A DNA stretch of 64,000 nt from Siphlonurus alternatus (Eukaryota; Arthropoda; Insecta; Ephemeroptera; Siphlonuridae). The notes under the pieces are model-generated. The model saw only the letters and a list, made by a program, of their open reading frames with translations, did no database searches and had not been told where the DNA came from. A program made the position numbers and the translations under genes. The stretch spans positions 1,327,168 through 1,391,167 of the forward strand of contig OX463784.1 of assembly GCA_949825025.1 (NCBI GenBank), in the 5' to 3' direction. Positions 29,663 through 41,320 of the stretch are shown here, one piece after another; position 1 is the stretch's first letter, and every line of letters begins with the position of its first letter.

Positions 29663-30125
29663 TGTAAGATGCTAGTTCTATGCTTGGTAGAACTTTGTCT
29701 CTCAGACAACATGAGTGCGAGTATCGCACAACCGGAGCATTCAAGTCTCCTATTACCGCCGTGCAGACGCCAGCCAGGCAGTGGAAAACTACTGGCAGCT
29801 AGCTGCATGTGGGAAATGCAACCTCAGCAGGGGGAGCGAGAAGAGCGAGCTGTGCCGCGCGCTCCCGCCTGCCCGCGAGAGGGGCATTCGTGGTTGGGCA
29901 GTCTGAGCTGTAGCCTGCTCTCCACACAGCATCTTATACTAGAGCAAAATAATATTCATAATTACTAATACACATTCTCATATTTTATAAAGGGGTTTAC
30001 TTTATTATAATCTTGTGTTCATAAATAAAAACCATAAAACCCATACACGTACACCGAATTATTAATTGTAATAATTACTCCAGCAACCCATCGAACATAC
30101 AAAGTAATAGGAAAGGCCTATTACA
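29663..30125 (+). repeat. 3' LTR of the inner element
   Basis: It is 463 bp and appears identical to 22677-23139. The translated frames in both LTRs are shadows and not genes. Confidence 0.95.
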
Positions 30126-30129
30126 TAAC

Positions 30130-30418
30130 GATGCCTGCCCCTCCACGGTTTACCTATTCTCCCACCTGTCTTACCCCTCCTAGTTAGAATCCGCGCCAGC
30201 CAGCGCCAGTTACCGCCTGACAACCTAACCTGACAGTTCTACCGCTATTCATACAGTGCTTTATTATAATTTATATCATACTTGTGTTATATAGAATATA
30301 CACTAATCTTACCAGAATATACGCGTGTGTGATTTCGTATACAGGTTATACCCTTCCCCTAATTAGTCTTTTACATAATCTGAGACTCAATTAGGTAGAA
30401 GCAGCATCAAACATAACA
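30130..30418 (+). repeat. 3' LTR of the outer element, last 289 bp
   Basis: It continues the LTR begun at 22605-22676; TAAC at 30126-30129 is the duplicated target. It ends CATAACA and is followed by CATTT, the outer target duplication. Confidence 0.92.
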
Positions 30419-30488
30419 CATTTATTTTTTAAACGTTAATAATTATGTAACAACGATATGTTAATTACTTATTATTTATTATGTGAAT

Positions 30489-32405
30489 CCCTAGTGGAAA
30501 TTTACAATTGTAATTATTACAATTGTACAGCCATCAAAATTACGATTGTGTTTTGGCAATATTACAATGGTAATTTTTACAATTGTAAAGGCCTTATTAC
30601 AATTGTATTGAACTACAATTGCAATTATTACAATTGTAATAATTACGATTGTAAAATCTACAAAAAGCGGTCACCGATCTAACTACTAACCCAAACCTGC
30701 GTTGCTGTACTTCGGTTACCACTGCTGATCATACACTTACCATTGCGCTGCTACTGCTTTCTTAATAGGGAGAAGATTATTGAGCTCTATATAAATAAAT
30801 AATAAGCTATGGGAAAAATACGGGTTAACTTCATTGCAGCGTTGTATAAATTTTGCTTCTAGGGTAAAATTTGATGGCGGTTCTAATGAAGACCTTTACA
30901 TGTGCGACCCTTTGACCCTTCAGGGTCAAAAGACCCTGAAATTTAGTTCACTTCATTGCAACGTTATATAAATTTCGACCCTAGGGTAAAATTTGATGGT
31001 GGTTCTAATGGTGACCCTTAAATTTGCGACCCTTCGACCCTTAAGGGTCAAAAGACCCTGAAATTTATTTCACTTTATTGCAACGTTATATAAATTTCGA
31101 CCCTAGGGTAAAATTTGATGGTGGTTCTAATGGTGACCCTTTGACCCTTAAGGGTCAAAAGACCCTTAAATTTGTTTTTTCGTAAAAAATTGCAAGACTG
31201 AAAATGACAATCCTTTTAATTTCCTTCAGAGCTGTAATTTACGTATTTTAAGGGTCGACCCTTGGGCATACCAGGGGTCATTATTAAAAGTATGCAAATA
31301 TTTATAACAAAATATGTGACAAAAACTGTGAGGACTAGGTTCAATATAAGTTCATTGCAGCATCGAGTTCTTTTGATGAAGTATAATGATCGACTACCTA
31401 AGGGTCGATTACGCATCATGCGACCGACCCTTAACGTATGATAAGATATAAATGAATTCATTTTCTTACTATATTTGCTACATTTCAAATTAATGTACAT
31501 CTTCAACTGACCTTTTTACATTTTTAATTATATGACCCTTCAAGGGGTTGACCCTTATTTTTTTCAATTTATATATTTAAAAAAAAATATCGCAAAACTA
31601 AATGAGAACTACACAGGTTCATGCAGAATAGATGAATGTTTATGTTAATTGATGTAACCATAATAAGTCGTTGGGGTTGGGGGTTGACCCCTAATTTATT
31701 ATAGTATAAATTATTAAAATTGATTTTTTATGAACATTATTTTTTCATATATTAAATGAAGATGCATCACGATCTGAATTATTATTATTATTATTTTTTA
31801 AATTGAAGGGCGGTACGTACCCTATTAAGGGGTCGAGCCTTTCCAAAATAATGAAAATTTAATAAATTAATACTTTCAATTGAAGCTTAATAATAGTACC
31901 TATACTACCTATATAAGATATACGTTAAAGCCAAAAAATTGACATAAAAAATATTAAGTTAAATAAATTAATGAATGTAAATGTATAATATATTAATTCT
32001 ACTCTGTAGTATATATATTATATATTATGTAGTATATATAACATAAATATAAAATTATTATAAAATTGTATAAATTACAACCCCAAAAGTATTATAATTG
32101 CAATCATGAATATTACAATTGTAATCCAAGTGTTGCAATTGTATCAGAACCAGAGTACAATTGCAATTCCAAGTATTACAATTGTAATCATTAACATTAC
32201 AATTGTAATCAAAAGTTACAATTGCAATTCCAAGTATTACAATTGTAATTAAAGAACATTACAATTGTAATCCGAGTGTTACAATTGTAACCAAGTGTTA
32301 CAATTGCAATCCAAATTTTACAATTGTAATCAGCCAAATTACAATTGTAATGAGGCAAATTACAATTGTAATTTGGCTGGTTACAATTGTACATTTCCAA
32401 TAGGG
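30489..32405. mobile_element. Foldback element built from TTACAATTGTAA words
   Basis: The ends are CCCTAGTGGAAAT (30489) and its near complement ATTTCCAATAGGG (32405). The arms at 30500-30660 and 32080-32390 consist of the palindromic word TTACAATTGTAA and variants at irregular spacing. The interior holds a 121-bp tandem repeat and many GACCCTT/AAGGGTC words up to about 31850. There is no transposase. Confidence 0.8.
30830..31175. repeat. 121-bp tandem repeat, about 2.8 copies
   Basis: Units begin near 30830, 30952 and 31073 with TTCATTGCA or its variant. Each contains AGGGTAAAATTTGATGG and a GACCCTTAAGGGTC-type palindrome. Confidence 0.88.
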
Positions 32406-32764
32406 ATATGTTATTGAAAATATTCTAAGTCCTTGTTACGGCTTGTGGTTTGAAGCCCCAGTCCGGCCCAGGTCTGGCAAGCCATTTACGGCTGACAGTA
32501 AGACGGCCAATGAATGGCCCGCTTCTGGTAGGCCATAGCCAGAAGCTCGCCAAGACGGCCACCAGAGGGCCAGCTCTGGCCCGGCCTGTTCGTGCTAGCT
32601 GGGCAGTATCCAATTTTTATCTACATATTATCTCGGCACTTTAGATAAATATTGTATAAATATTAGATATCGTTATCTTGAATTGTGGCATATCCACTAA
32701 ATATCTGCATATACAAAAAATATCCAAAAAATATCTAGATATTGAGTTTTGTGTGCTGTGTGGG

Positions 32765-34239
32765 GTGTGACTGGCTTCCACGGATGAAGGAGTTTGTAGG
32801 AGGAAGACAGCTTATGGCTGTCTATATACTCCGCTGGGGTGATTAAGACCGTGGAATGATGTGCAAACAACATGCGTGCCCCACTTAGAAACGGTACTGA
32901 AGTGTCTGGCGTGCAGACCGGGCATTAGGAGCCCCAGAGAGCACTGTGAACAATGTTGAAAAATGAGTGCCGCCATTGGTAACCAACGAACCAACCAATT
33001 TTAGGTGAAGTGTTAGCCTTATAGATATCTGCTAGCTGATCTCTCTCGAGTTGACTGAAACAAAGACTGCGTGACTTTAATGTTCAATGTTCATGATATT
33101 TTGTGACATTTTGTGATCATTCTCTCAGTATACATGTTGTTTTGTGTATCTGTGCATTGATCAATGTCCACTGTCTTTCAGCAATATCTTACACTATTAA
33201 ATTTTATTACCACGAAGGTATTAGACTTCATAACTTTTTACCAGTTCCGTCTTTAACGATTAATCTCAGTTACTGCTGGAGTCAAAGAATATTTCCCTGC
33301 AAACGAATTGAATGAAAATTTTTTTAAAAAATCGAGAATATTCTAAAACTTAATCGCTTATGGTTTGAGCAAATTCAGTCTTGCAGTTTTCTTACAACAG
33401 CTCCATTTCCGGATTTCGTCCATAAGGCCAATGTTAAACTTCTACCTCAGTTTTCACAAAACTAATAAGACGGATTCGCTTCAAAATTTGTATGCCACCT
33501 ATTAATGGTGAGTTCTAAGTCCCCTGCAAGTCTTGTTGTATTCAGGTGCTACGATTGCGAGATATCAACCTACTGAGATACATCCTTAAATAAATATTTT
33601 TTTTCTAAAGCAGTACTGCTAAATTTACTGCATTTAGCATTTGCTTAAATTTTAAATTTTGTGTTTAATTGTTGCATAAATTATAATAATTCGTAAGTTT
33701 TAAAAGCCAACAAATAGTTTGGCCGCACTTAATTACGCGTACATTAAATTAATATAAAAATACTTCCTGGATTCGGAAGTATACCAGCATGGGGGAGGGA
33801 AATAAATTAAAAAATATTATAATTATCCCAAAGAATTAGTAGATATTAATTCTTTGATTATACCTTCGAGTTCGAGAGCTCGAGATATTCGAGAACCGTG
33901 TTATAGGTTAATTGTTCACTGGATAAATATATAAGACCGTGGCCGCCCCCGTTCCAGAAGAGCCTGCGAAACGCTCAAGTTAGGGTTTCGGAAGGTTCGG
34001 GGTTTCAAGTAGTATGTAATTAATTTGTAAATAGAAGTACCCAATAGGGTTAAAATTAAACAAATAGGACATATTATACATATGGAGAAATATATTTAAG
34101 GATTTTAGATTCCAAACAAATTTAAAATGTTAATTAATTTATAAATTTACTAGGAGTTTGGGAAAGTACTTTTCAATCAAACTGACTAACACTCTGCTCT
34201 AACACTAACATTTACCCCTATTTTTTTCTTTCTGACTGG
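32765..34239. other. Non-coding stretch
   Basis: Bases 32765-33010 are moderately GC-rich and look like part of a dispersed repeat, but I cannot identify it. The rest is AT-rich. I see no supported exon. Confidence 0.4.
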
Positions 34240-34241
34240 CG

Positions 34242-34302
34242 TCCCACATTTGCCACGGCGGCCCACATTTGCCCCGGCGGCCCACATTTGCCCCGGCGGC
34301 CC
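34242..34302. repeat. 19-bp minisatellite, 3 copies
   Basis: GGCCCACATTTGCCCCGGC is repeated three times. It lies within the 3' part of the minus-strand LINE. Confidence 0.85.
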
Positions 34303-34366
34303 ACCGACCCATGCTCGGTGGATCAGTTGGCCAGTCCGTGCCTGACAGACACAGTCTAGTAGTCTT

Positions 34367-34712
34367 TTAAAGGTATACAGGCCTCAAATTACAAATTAGA
34401 CAGACATTAAGTCTTGCTCAAGTTTATTATCAACATTCATATTATTTTTACCTGCGCGCGGTGCGTCTGTGCGAAGTTGCGCTGTAAAGAAAGTCCTTGC
34501 TGACGTCAATACTCACAGCTAGCACCGATTAGCATTCAGTTGTGACGTCATCAAGGACTTCGTGACGTCATCAAGGACTAAATTTCTTACTTTGAAGTGC
34601 GACTTCGCACGGATGCATCACGCTTGGAAAAAAATGATGCAAATGTTGATTATATACTCTAAACCCACTTGGTGAGTGTCTAATTTGTAATTTGAGGCCT
34701 GTATGCCTTTAA
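34367..34712. mobile_element. TTAA-flanked MITE inside the LINE
   Basis: The ends TTAAAGGTATACAGGCCTCA and the complement CCTGTATGCCTTTAA continue through CAAATTACAAATTAGACA on both sides. The core has TGACGTCATCAAGGACT repeats. Removing it restores a continuous LINE reading on the minus strand. Confidence 0.85.
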
Positions 34713-37539
34713 CAAACATAGCTTTTACTGATTCTAATTTATCAAGGTCAGATACAGATAAATGAGGCCATACGATTTCAATACTTTAAATGGCCATAGG
34801 GGCGACTTTTAAATTGAATAGTTTGAGCCCTGTTTTGACGGATAGACCAGACAGACCTGAGATAGTGTACATAGCGGTGATAGCATTCTTACATCTTTCT
34901 GTTATATGTTTAGAGAAAGAGAGCCCTGTCATTTGAAGTATTATGCCAAGATATTTAAATGAGTTTAGGAATTCATTCTTGTGACCGTCACAATATATTT
35001 TATCGTTTTTGCACAGCGGTCCGCCTCTTCTAAACTTTACAACCTTGGTTTTCTCTGTGTTAATTTCTAGATCATTTGTTTTGGCCCAGATAGATAGATT
35101 ATTTAGTGATTTTTGTAGCTTGACTTTGCTCTTTGAAATAATAGCAAGATCATCTGTATATAAATTTAGTAAGACTTGATCATTTTTATTTTCCCAGTTT
35201 ATATCTTTTGTAATCTCGGTTATATCTGCAGTAAAAAGATTGTAAAGGAGAGAGCTGCTCGGGTCTCCTTGCAAAACTCCGTTAGATTGAATAATATTAC
35301 TAGAACATGATAAACGATCTTGAACGCATACATAATTGATATTTAGAATAACAGCTAAGATATTCAAAATTTCAAAAGGAATTACATTAAGTGACTTCAG
35401 CTTTTCAATGAGCAAATTCCTACTGACTGAATCAAAAGCTGTTCTGAAGTCTACAAAAGCAATGTATTAATGACCCTTTGGCTTCTCCAGTGCTAATTTA
35501 ATTTGATTATGTACTGTGGATACAGCTTGTATTGTGGAGCGTCCTGGCGAAAAGCCGTATTGCTCTTTTGGAATAAGATAGTGGGTGGAATAAAAAAGCC
35601 TGTTTGCAAATAATCTCGAGAAGAGGTTGTACATGGTATCACCATGGATAATACCTCTGTAAGAGTCGGGTGACATAATATTACCCTTCCCTTTGTATAA
35701 TACCATTAGGTAGGCGATCCGCCACAATTCCGGAATTGTAGCCGTTTCGGTACAAAGATTAAACATGTTGTTGATTGTTGGGGTTTACGACTTGCTTACT
35801 ACCTTCAAATAATCATTTGTAATAAAATTTGGGCCCGAAGATTTATTGTTTTTTAGGCTTTGCATGCAATTATAAACTTCAAATTCATTAAAAGGAATAA
35901 AATTTGAGTTACAATTACAGTCTCTTGTTAATGATAAAAGATTGAGAGTTTGGTCGGATTGTAATTTATTTGTATTTAGGATATTTGTAAAATGGTTTTC
36001 CCACTTGTCTATATCGATTGGGCATGATTTAATTTGCGGTCTATCTTTCCTAAGATATGTATATGGTTCAAGCTCTGCGTCTTTAATCATTTTATCTTCC
36101 GATTTAATTTTAAATTCTAATTATTTCTGTTTCAATAAAGCCTTATAACAATTTCTTGCCTAAATGAATTGCTCATGCAAATTTGGGCTTTTGAATAAAT
36201 ATAATTTGCTGGCATGAAATTTTGATAGAAGATCAAGCCTTGATAGATAACATTCGCTATCAAACCAGGGTTTAGATACTCTTTTATTGTTTTTCTATGC
36301 AAAAGTGGAATGAAGAATGACATTAGTAATCAAAGTATTTAGACTATTTACATCTTTATTATTGATATGAGTACACTGTAAAAAAATTCTTTGTACTTTT
36401 ACAAAAAATAATAGGAAATAAAACGCCAAATTAAAAACGTGTATTTAAACTTAAAATTTTGTAATTTGAGATTACAAATTTAAATGTATAATCACAAAAC
36501 TTTAATATTTGTAAAAATACATAAATTTTTGTTATTCAACAATTACAATATTTTTCGTTTTTTTTTACACGTTTAAAATGTGGCGTTTTATTTCCATTTT
36601 TTTAATGTAATTTTACATTTTTTTTTTGTCATCTGAAAAGTTACAAACCTGTTTGTTTTTTTACAATAATAAAAGTTGCATTCAATACACGTTATTTACT
36701 ATCTGTCGAATCAAATTTAAGGAAATAATTGATCCAATTTTTTTTATCTATTATATGTAACAATTTTTTTTATTAAAATAATTTACTAAAATTGCTAGTA
36801 ACAATTTTTGGAATCTATCGCGAAAAATCATTCTAACGTCTATGGCATAGTAGTTTTGGGCCTTATATAATATATGTACGAGTATATATAGTTCTACATT
36901 TCCCTTACTTAACATCTCGCACGCAAATTCTGTTGAATAGTCAATCGGACTGATACACAGAATTAAATATTATATCTGCCATAAAAACCAAGCAGCAATT
37001 TTGATTTTTAATTCTCCAGGACAAGCAACATAGAAATTGTAGGATGAATTTTCTTCAACATAATGCTATATCAAATTAAAATCAAATAAAAAAAAGAATT
37101 TCTTTAACATAAAAATTATTTTTTTTAATAAAAAAAATACCTTAATATGAAAGGCCGTGTTGTCTTCCGGCAGAGCGTCGTATCTGGTCAAATTCAGAAT
37201 AGCGTTGTTGTTGTTGATTTTTTTATTTTATCAAATCATTATAGTGTTTTACAGGACCTTCTCTATCACATGGTAAATTCTCTTGGTCATCAGACCACTG
37301 CAAGCATGCAAAAATGCCTCCAATGTGCATTTTTCATGGTAAAACTGCATATTAATTTCCAAATTATTGTCTGGTAGAACAAAAGCGTATCTGACAAAAA
37401 TAGCTCACAGGACAGTCTGACAAAAGGGCGTATGTGGTTAAATTTCATACTTGCATCTGACAAAGGGGTATATCTCGCAATGTATACAACCAAAAGGGGC
37501 TATGTAACTATTGCTTATACCTTATGCATAACATTATAC

Positions 37540-38077
37540 TTAAAATAGAGTGAGCGGTTTCATTATTTTTAATATTTTATTTTCTAAAAACAGTTTAACT
37601 CGCCCTCTATTAAGAAATGAAAACCACCAAAAAATTCCATCTCAAATAGCTTCACCACAAAAAAATCCCAAAGTTGGTGTTTCGGAGGCCTTTATTAACA
37701 TGCATCCTTATGGAACAGTAAACAGCTTTTTTTACCAACTTCGTCTGAACTATGGTACCAATTAAGAAATACCTACGTAATCTATGATGAATTCTTTAAT
37801 GGATTTTCAAATATTTTTTTTTTACGGAACCGTTTTTCCGGAAAAAATCTTAAAAATCCTTATGGGAATTAACCCGCAAAAATTTCAATATTTTTTTTTC
37901 TGTTCCATATATAAGGATGCATGATAAAGGCCTCCGAAAAACCAATTTTGGGAATTTTTTTGTGGTGAAGCTATTTGAGATGGAATTTTTTGGTTTTAAT
38001 TTCTCAATAGAAGGCAGGTTAAACTATTTTTAGAAAATAATATATTCCAAAAAATGAAATCGCTCACTCTACTTTAA
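37540..38077. mobile_element. Foldback MITE
   Basis: TTAAAATAGAGTGAGCGG and the complement CGCTCACTCTACTTTAA bound two long arms that share blocks such as ATCTCAAATAGCTTCACCAC and GCCTTTATTAACATGCATCC (as complements on the right). Confidence 0.85.
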
Positions 38078-38130
38078 AATCTGAACCTGTATGAGTTGCA
38101 ATTTTTAGCATGCAACAGCAATTAAATTAT

Positions 38131-38292
38131 TTTTTTTTTTACAAGGATAAACCCCCATGAGCTTGGAGCTTGAGGCAACGTAATGGGACATAAAGAAGGG
38201 GAGAGTGGTGGCCACGGCCCGTTACGCGTCCCAGCATTCGCTGAGTTGAGACTGAGGGAACCGTGGAAACTCTGTCAGAACGGACAGTATTA
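38131..38292 (-). mobile_element. SINE 3' fragment
   Basis: It matches the 3' part of the 5S-derived SINE at 60614-61023. It has the same T-run followed by ACAAGGATA, then GGCCACGGCCCGTTACGCGT and CCAGCATTCGCTGAG. The 5S-like head is missing. Confidence 0.75.
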
Positions 38293-38423
38293 TTGAATAT
38301 TTTATATGCACGTAAAGGAAAAACTTCACGATTTTTTTGTATTGCTTAACTGGATAGACGACCTCTAGTTATGTACTCACGTTATTTTTTTTAACTTATT
38401 TCAACCCTTTATAATACTTAAGG

Positions 38424-38880
38424 TATAAACTGAGAATTTGTCTGTCAAGGTCAAGAGGCGTGGCTATAGTGGCAACACTGTTTGCATTGGAATGAGCTTA
38501 AATTTTTAGGAGGGGGTGGTAACAACATTCCTTGAGAACGTTGCCACATTTCTCATCACATATAGGAAACGATCATCGCCACGGTTCAAAATATATGAAA
38601 ACAATTCAGAAAAATAGTCTAAAAAATTAGGTTTTAGTAAAAAAAAAAAGTAAAAGAATCTGTTGTATAGTTTTTTTGCAATGCTAATTAACAAATTTAA
38701 CATTGGAAGGATACAAAATTCTCATTTAAATAAATTAATTATAATTAAACCAACGGTTAAAAAATTCCGAAAAAATTCAGAGCTAATTTGACGATTGTTG
38801 TGAGTCCACCAAATTAATTTGAAGAAAATCTGTTGTAGCGAATTTTTCATCCAAATTTCTCAGGTTAAGCCTTAAAATGT
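38424..38880 (-). repeat. Dispersed repeat of about 455 bp, copy 2
   Basis: It is the inverted diverged copy of 11453-11907. See the blocks listed there. Confidence 0.7.
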
Positions 38881-40522
38881 AATTTTGAAAATTTTTAAAA
38901 AATTCTTAAATATTTGACAACACAGAACTTGAGATACCAAAAAAAAAATAAAAATAAAATTATAATTAGAAAAGGTAAATAAATCTTAGGTCATCCATTA
39001 TATAGTTATCGAAGTATTATTTGACAAATACATTTAAATATATAAATAATTTAATAATAAATATATTATATATTTTATTCGTTTAACAAAACTGCTTGCA
39101 AGTTCGTAAAAGCAGACAATGAATTATTTTTATCATGCAATGGTTGAGACGAAATAGTCGTAAGAACGGGCAAATTTTCTATGTTAAAGCTGTATGCAAA
39201 TAGTGCAACACATGTACGATAATAATTTTTTTTTGTATAGTTTGAGAGTATTAAACGCACTCAAAAACAATGGATATTTGATATAGCGCAATATACACTG
39301 AATTCAATTACAAATTATAAAAAAAACTTGCATATTATTAAGATTGAGCATTAATTAAAAATAATTAGACCATACAATTATTATAAAATTGCAAAGAAAT
39401 TACAACCAACAGAAAGGTTATATTATTAAATATTTGTTTCTCTATACCGGTAGTTACATATTAATATTCCCGAGTTTTTATACTCTAATAACAAGTAATT
39501 TTATTAATTGCAAAAACCTCTATGTATGCATCTGGAAGAATAACATTAGAATCTCATAAAAAGACGTATCTAGTAAAAGAAAATTTTAAAAATGCTAATT
39601 GATTCCGACACAAAGGCGTATCTGCTTGGCAGAAAAATCGTTTGCTTTATTCCGGCAGAATGTAGTATCTGGCTTTTTCCATATTTAAAATAATTTTCCT
39701 GCACGGAGTTTTGCTCGTATCCTAATTTAATAAACAAGAACCATAGATGTTCATGTCATCTGTCAGCAGTAAAAAAATGAAATACATCGAGACATAAATA
39801 AAGATTTTGTGACAGTTGCATAGAAAAAAAAATCTTATTTTTGCTCTCCTGAACAATTATAAAAAATCCAGATACGACGTTCTGCCGGAAGACACCAAAT
39901 TATGCATATAGTCCTTTTTATATTATTGTAAAAAAATTAAAATTGCATTAAAACTACCAACACGCGAACTAACTTTGTAAGCGTCTGTAAGCCGTAATGA
40001 TGCTTTCATCATTGCTTACAGAAAAGTACATAAAATGATACAAATCACTGCCCAAAATATAGAGTAACACTTACCGAAGAATTTGAGCACTGAATCTGGG
40101 GTCCTTCACTAATTATATCACCATAAATTGTTAACTTACTAAGCTGGAGAACTACGTGGTGTCATGGCGTCTCTTTGTGACGCTTACGACTGTCTCATAT
40201 CATGTAATAGTACATAATATTTTGTAATATGAACAAACAAAAATGTAGTTTTACATTTTTTTTAAGTAATATTACATTTATTTAGAGTAATTTTACGTTT
40301 TCTTATGCGTTCTTTGAATACATTTTACAATGTAAAAATATTAAAGTAAATTTTTGTAACAATACGTAACATTTCGTATGTTTATTATTTTTACGTTTAG
40401 CTCAGTGATTTTACAAATTCTTTCATAAATCTGCAATTTCTAATGAAAAAATGACAAAAACGTTAAAAAATGTAGAATTACATGTTAAATTTTACGACAA
40501 ATTACAAATATTTTTTACAGTG

Positions 40523-41320
40523 TAATCATGGTATCACCATGAGTATAAATTTGGTCATTATAATTTCTAATGTCAATTTTGTTTGAATAATTTGGTCTGT
40601 AAAAAAGTATTTCATTGGGAGGTTTGCTAGGGGTAAGTTTTAAAATAATTTCACCGGGTAGGTGACTCTTTAACAGTGACGAGTTTGTCTCAGAAATAAT
40701 GACATGCTTTATCAATGTAAAATTCTTAGGTTTATAAAAAAGCAGGTCGATTGTACTTGACCCATTTGCGTTTACAAAAGTTTTTTCTAGAGGGCTATTA
40801 GAGAGTAAGTAGCCATTTGAATTTAAAATGTCTAATAGAATGTCTATCTTGTTTCGTAAATGTTTCGGGACATTTGAAAAGTCAATTCTACAATTGAAGT
40901 CACCCGTGAAAATTACATTAGCATCATTTTCTGTGAGGCTTATTGCATATAGTACTACCTCCATTAGTTCGAAAACTGTAAAATATTGATTAAAGCACAT
41001 GGCAATAACTGTAAAATATTTAGTTTTGATGATGATAGAATCTTTAAGCCTTAAGAAATTTAAAATTGGACCATGCTTTGGGTTTATGAAACATGAGATG
41101 CCTCCAAACGGTCTCTCTTCTCTCTCTGCCATTTGAGGACAAAGTTGTGGAAGGAGTAGTAGCCATTTATGTCAAGTGATTCAAGTAAAGAGGTCTCTGT
41201 AAATACAATAATATCTCGGTTATGAAGAATATTGTCTGAGATTAACGGTAGTAGCCTTTTCAGGCCTTCCACATTCCATAAGAGAATGTTTAGTCTTAGT
41301 GGTGAGTTTGAGACTACCAC
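40523..41320 (-). pseudogene. Non-LTR retrotransposon: APE-type endonuclease, frameshifted
   Basis: On the minus strand, LNILLWNVEGLKRLLP and IVFTETSLLES (41300-41180) form the start of an apurinic-endonuclease-like domain. After a frameshift near 41130-41100, in a GAGA-rich run, the frame continues with GGISCFI, then TGDFNCRID (D78-N80 of this frame), then SSTIDLLFY and LLKSHLPGEI where the family has an SDH motif. The catalytic GDFN is present. The frame runs into the TIR element at 40522 and resumes beyond it at 36371. The start overlaps the stop of the macrodomain ORF, the tight ORF1/ORF2 spacing common in LINEs. Confidence 0.82.

Larger units (their letters stand above)
22677..30125 (+). 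mobile_element. Inner full-length gypsy LTR retrotransposon
   Basis: The element is 7449 bp with TG...CA LTRs of 463 bp that look identical and a 4-bp duplication TAAC. It contains a primer site, gag, a pol in the -1 frame, and a third small ORF. The order protease-RT-RNase H-integrase with a GPY module places it in Ty3/gypsy (Metaviridae). No reading frame is broken as far as I can read, so it may be recently active. Confidence 0.93.
19258..30418 (+). mobile_element. Outer gypsy-type LTR retrotransposon, gag-protease only, split by an inner element
   Basis: The borders are TGTCATG and CATAACA with an exact 5-bp duplication, CATTT (19253-19257 and 30419-30423). The 5' LTR is 361 bp. The 3' LTR is 72 + 289 bp because another element inserted after its base 72. 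I see one mismatch between the LTRs, which implies a young insertion. The internal region before the 3' LTR is only about 3.0 kb and codes gag and protease. RT, RNase H and integrase are missing, so the element must have moved with proteins from elsewhere. Confidence 0.9.
18808..32603. mobile_element. Foldback element built from TGGCCA words, split by retrotransposons
   Basis: The ends are CCCAGCTAACACG at 18808 and its near complement CGTGCTAGCTGGG ending at 32603. The arms 18820-18980 and 32455-32600 are crowded with CTGGCC/GGCCAG words. Between them lie the LTR composite (19253-30423) and the ACAATTGT foldback (30489-32405), so the ends may belong to one old element or to two related insertions. 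Confidence 0.55.
13493..32764. mobile_element. Outermost palindromic shell with CCCACACA ends and GATATC-rich arms
   Basis: The left end reads CCCACACAACACAC and the right end, complemented, CCCCACACAGCACAC. Both are followed inward by arms rich in GATA/TATC words (13510-13690, 18370-18480, 18757-18805 and 32615-32740). About 19.3 kb separates the ends because other elements are nested inside. Removing those leaves about 2.4 kb. Target-site duplications are not clear, so the ends may belong to two related elements rather than one. Confidence 0.45.
34240..36373 (-). pseudogene. Non-LTR retrotransposon: reverse transcriptase part, broken
   Basis: Read on the minus strand from 36373, a linker with KPWFDSECYLSRLDLLSKFH (36290-36230) is followed by KNNKSSGPNFITNDYLK (about 35810), LYKGKGNIMSPDSYRGI (about 35690), EQYGFSPGRST (about 35550), GVLQGDPSSSLLYNLF (about 35270), the active site YTDDLAII (about 35160) and KYLGIIL (about 34950). 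This is the motif order of a LINE RT, with YTDD in place of YADD. Stops and frameshifts split it near 36160, 35780 and 35460. A MITE at 34367-34712 interrupts the C-terminal part, which continues to about 34240. It is the 3' half of the element whose 5' half is 40523-42565. Confidence 0.82.
37161..39894. mobile_element. TIR element with CGTATCTG words
   Basis: The inverted ends TGTCTTCCGGCAGAGCGTCG (37161) and the complement ending GCCGGAAGACA (39894) match over 27 bp with one difference. Inside each end are GCGTATCTG(AC) words (37395-37480 and 39605-39680). No transposase is seen. Confidence 0.7.
36374..40522. mobile_element. 4.1-kb TIR element inserted in the LINE
   Basis: The ends are CACTGTAAAAAA and its complement TTTTTTACAGTG, with TA at 36372-36373 and 40523-40524. 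The LINE frame reads through cleanly if the element and one TA are removed, which proves the insertion. The termini (36374-36610 and 40190-40522) are rich in TTACAAAT/GTAAAA words. I found no transposase. It carries further elements at 37161-39894. Confidence 0.85.

Noticed and set aside
30458..32400. Asn/Tyr/Cys-rich frames such as YNCNYYNC
   Set aside because: They are translations of the TTACAATTGTAA word array.
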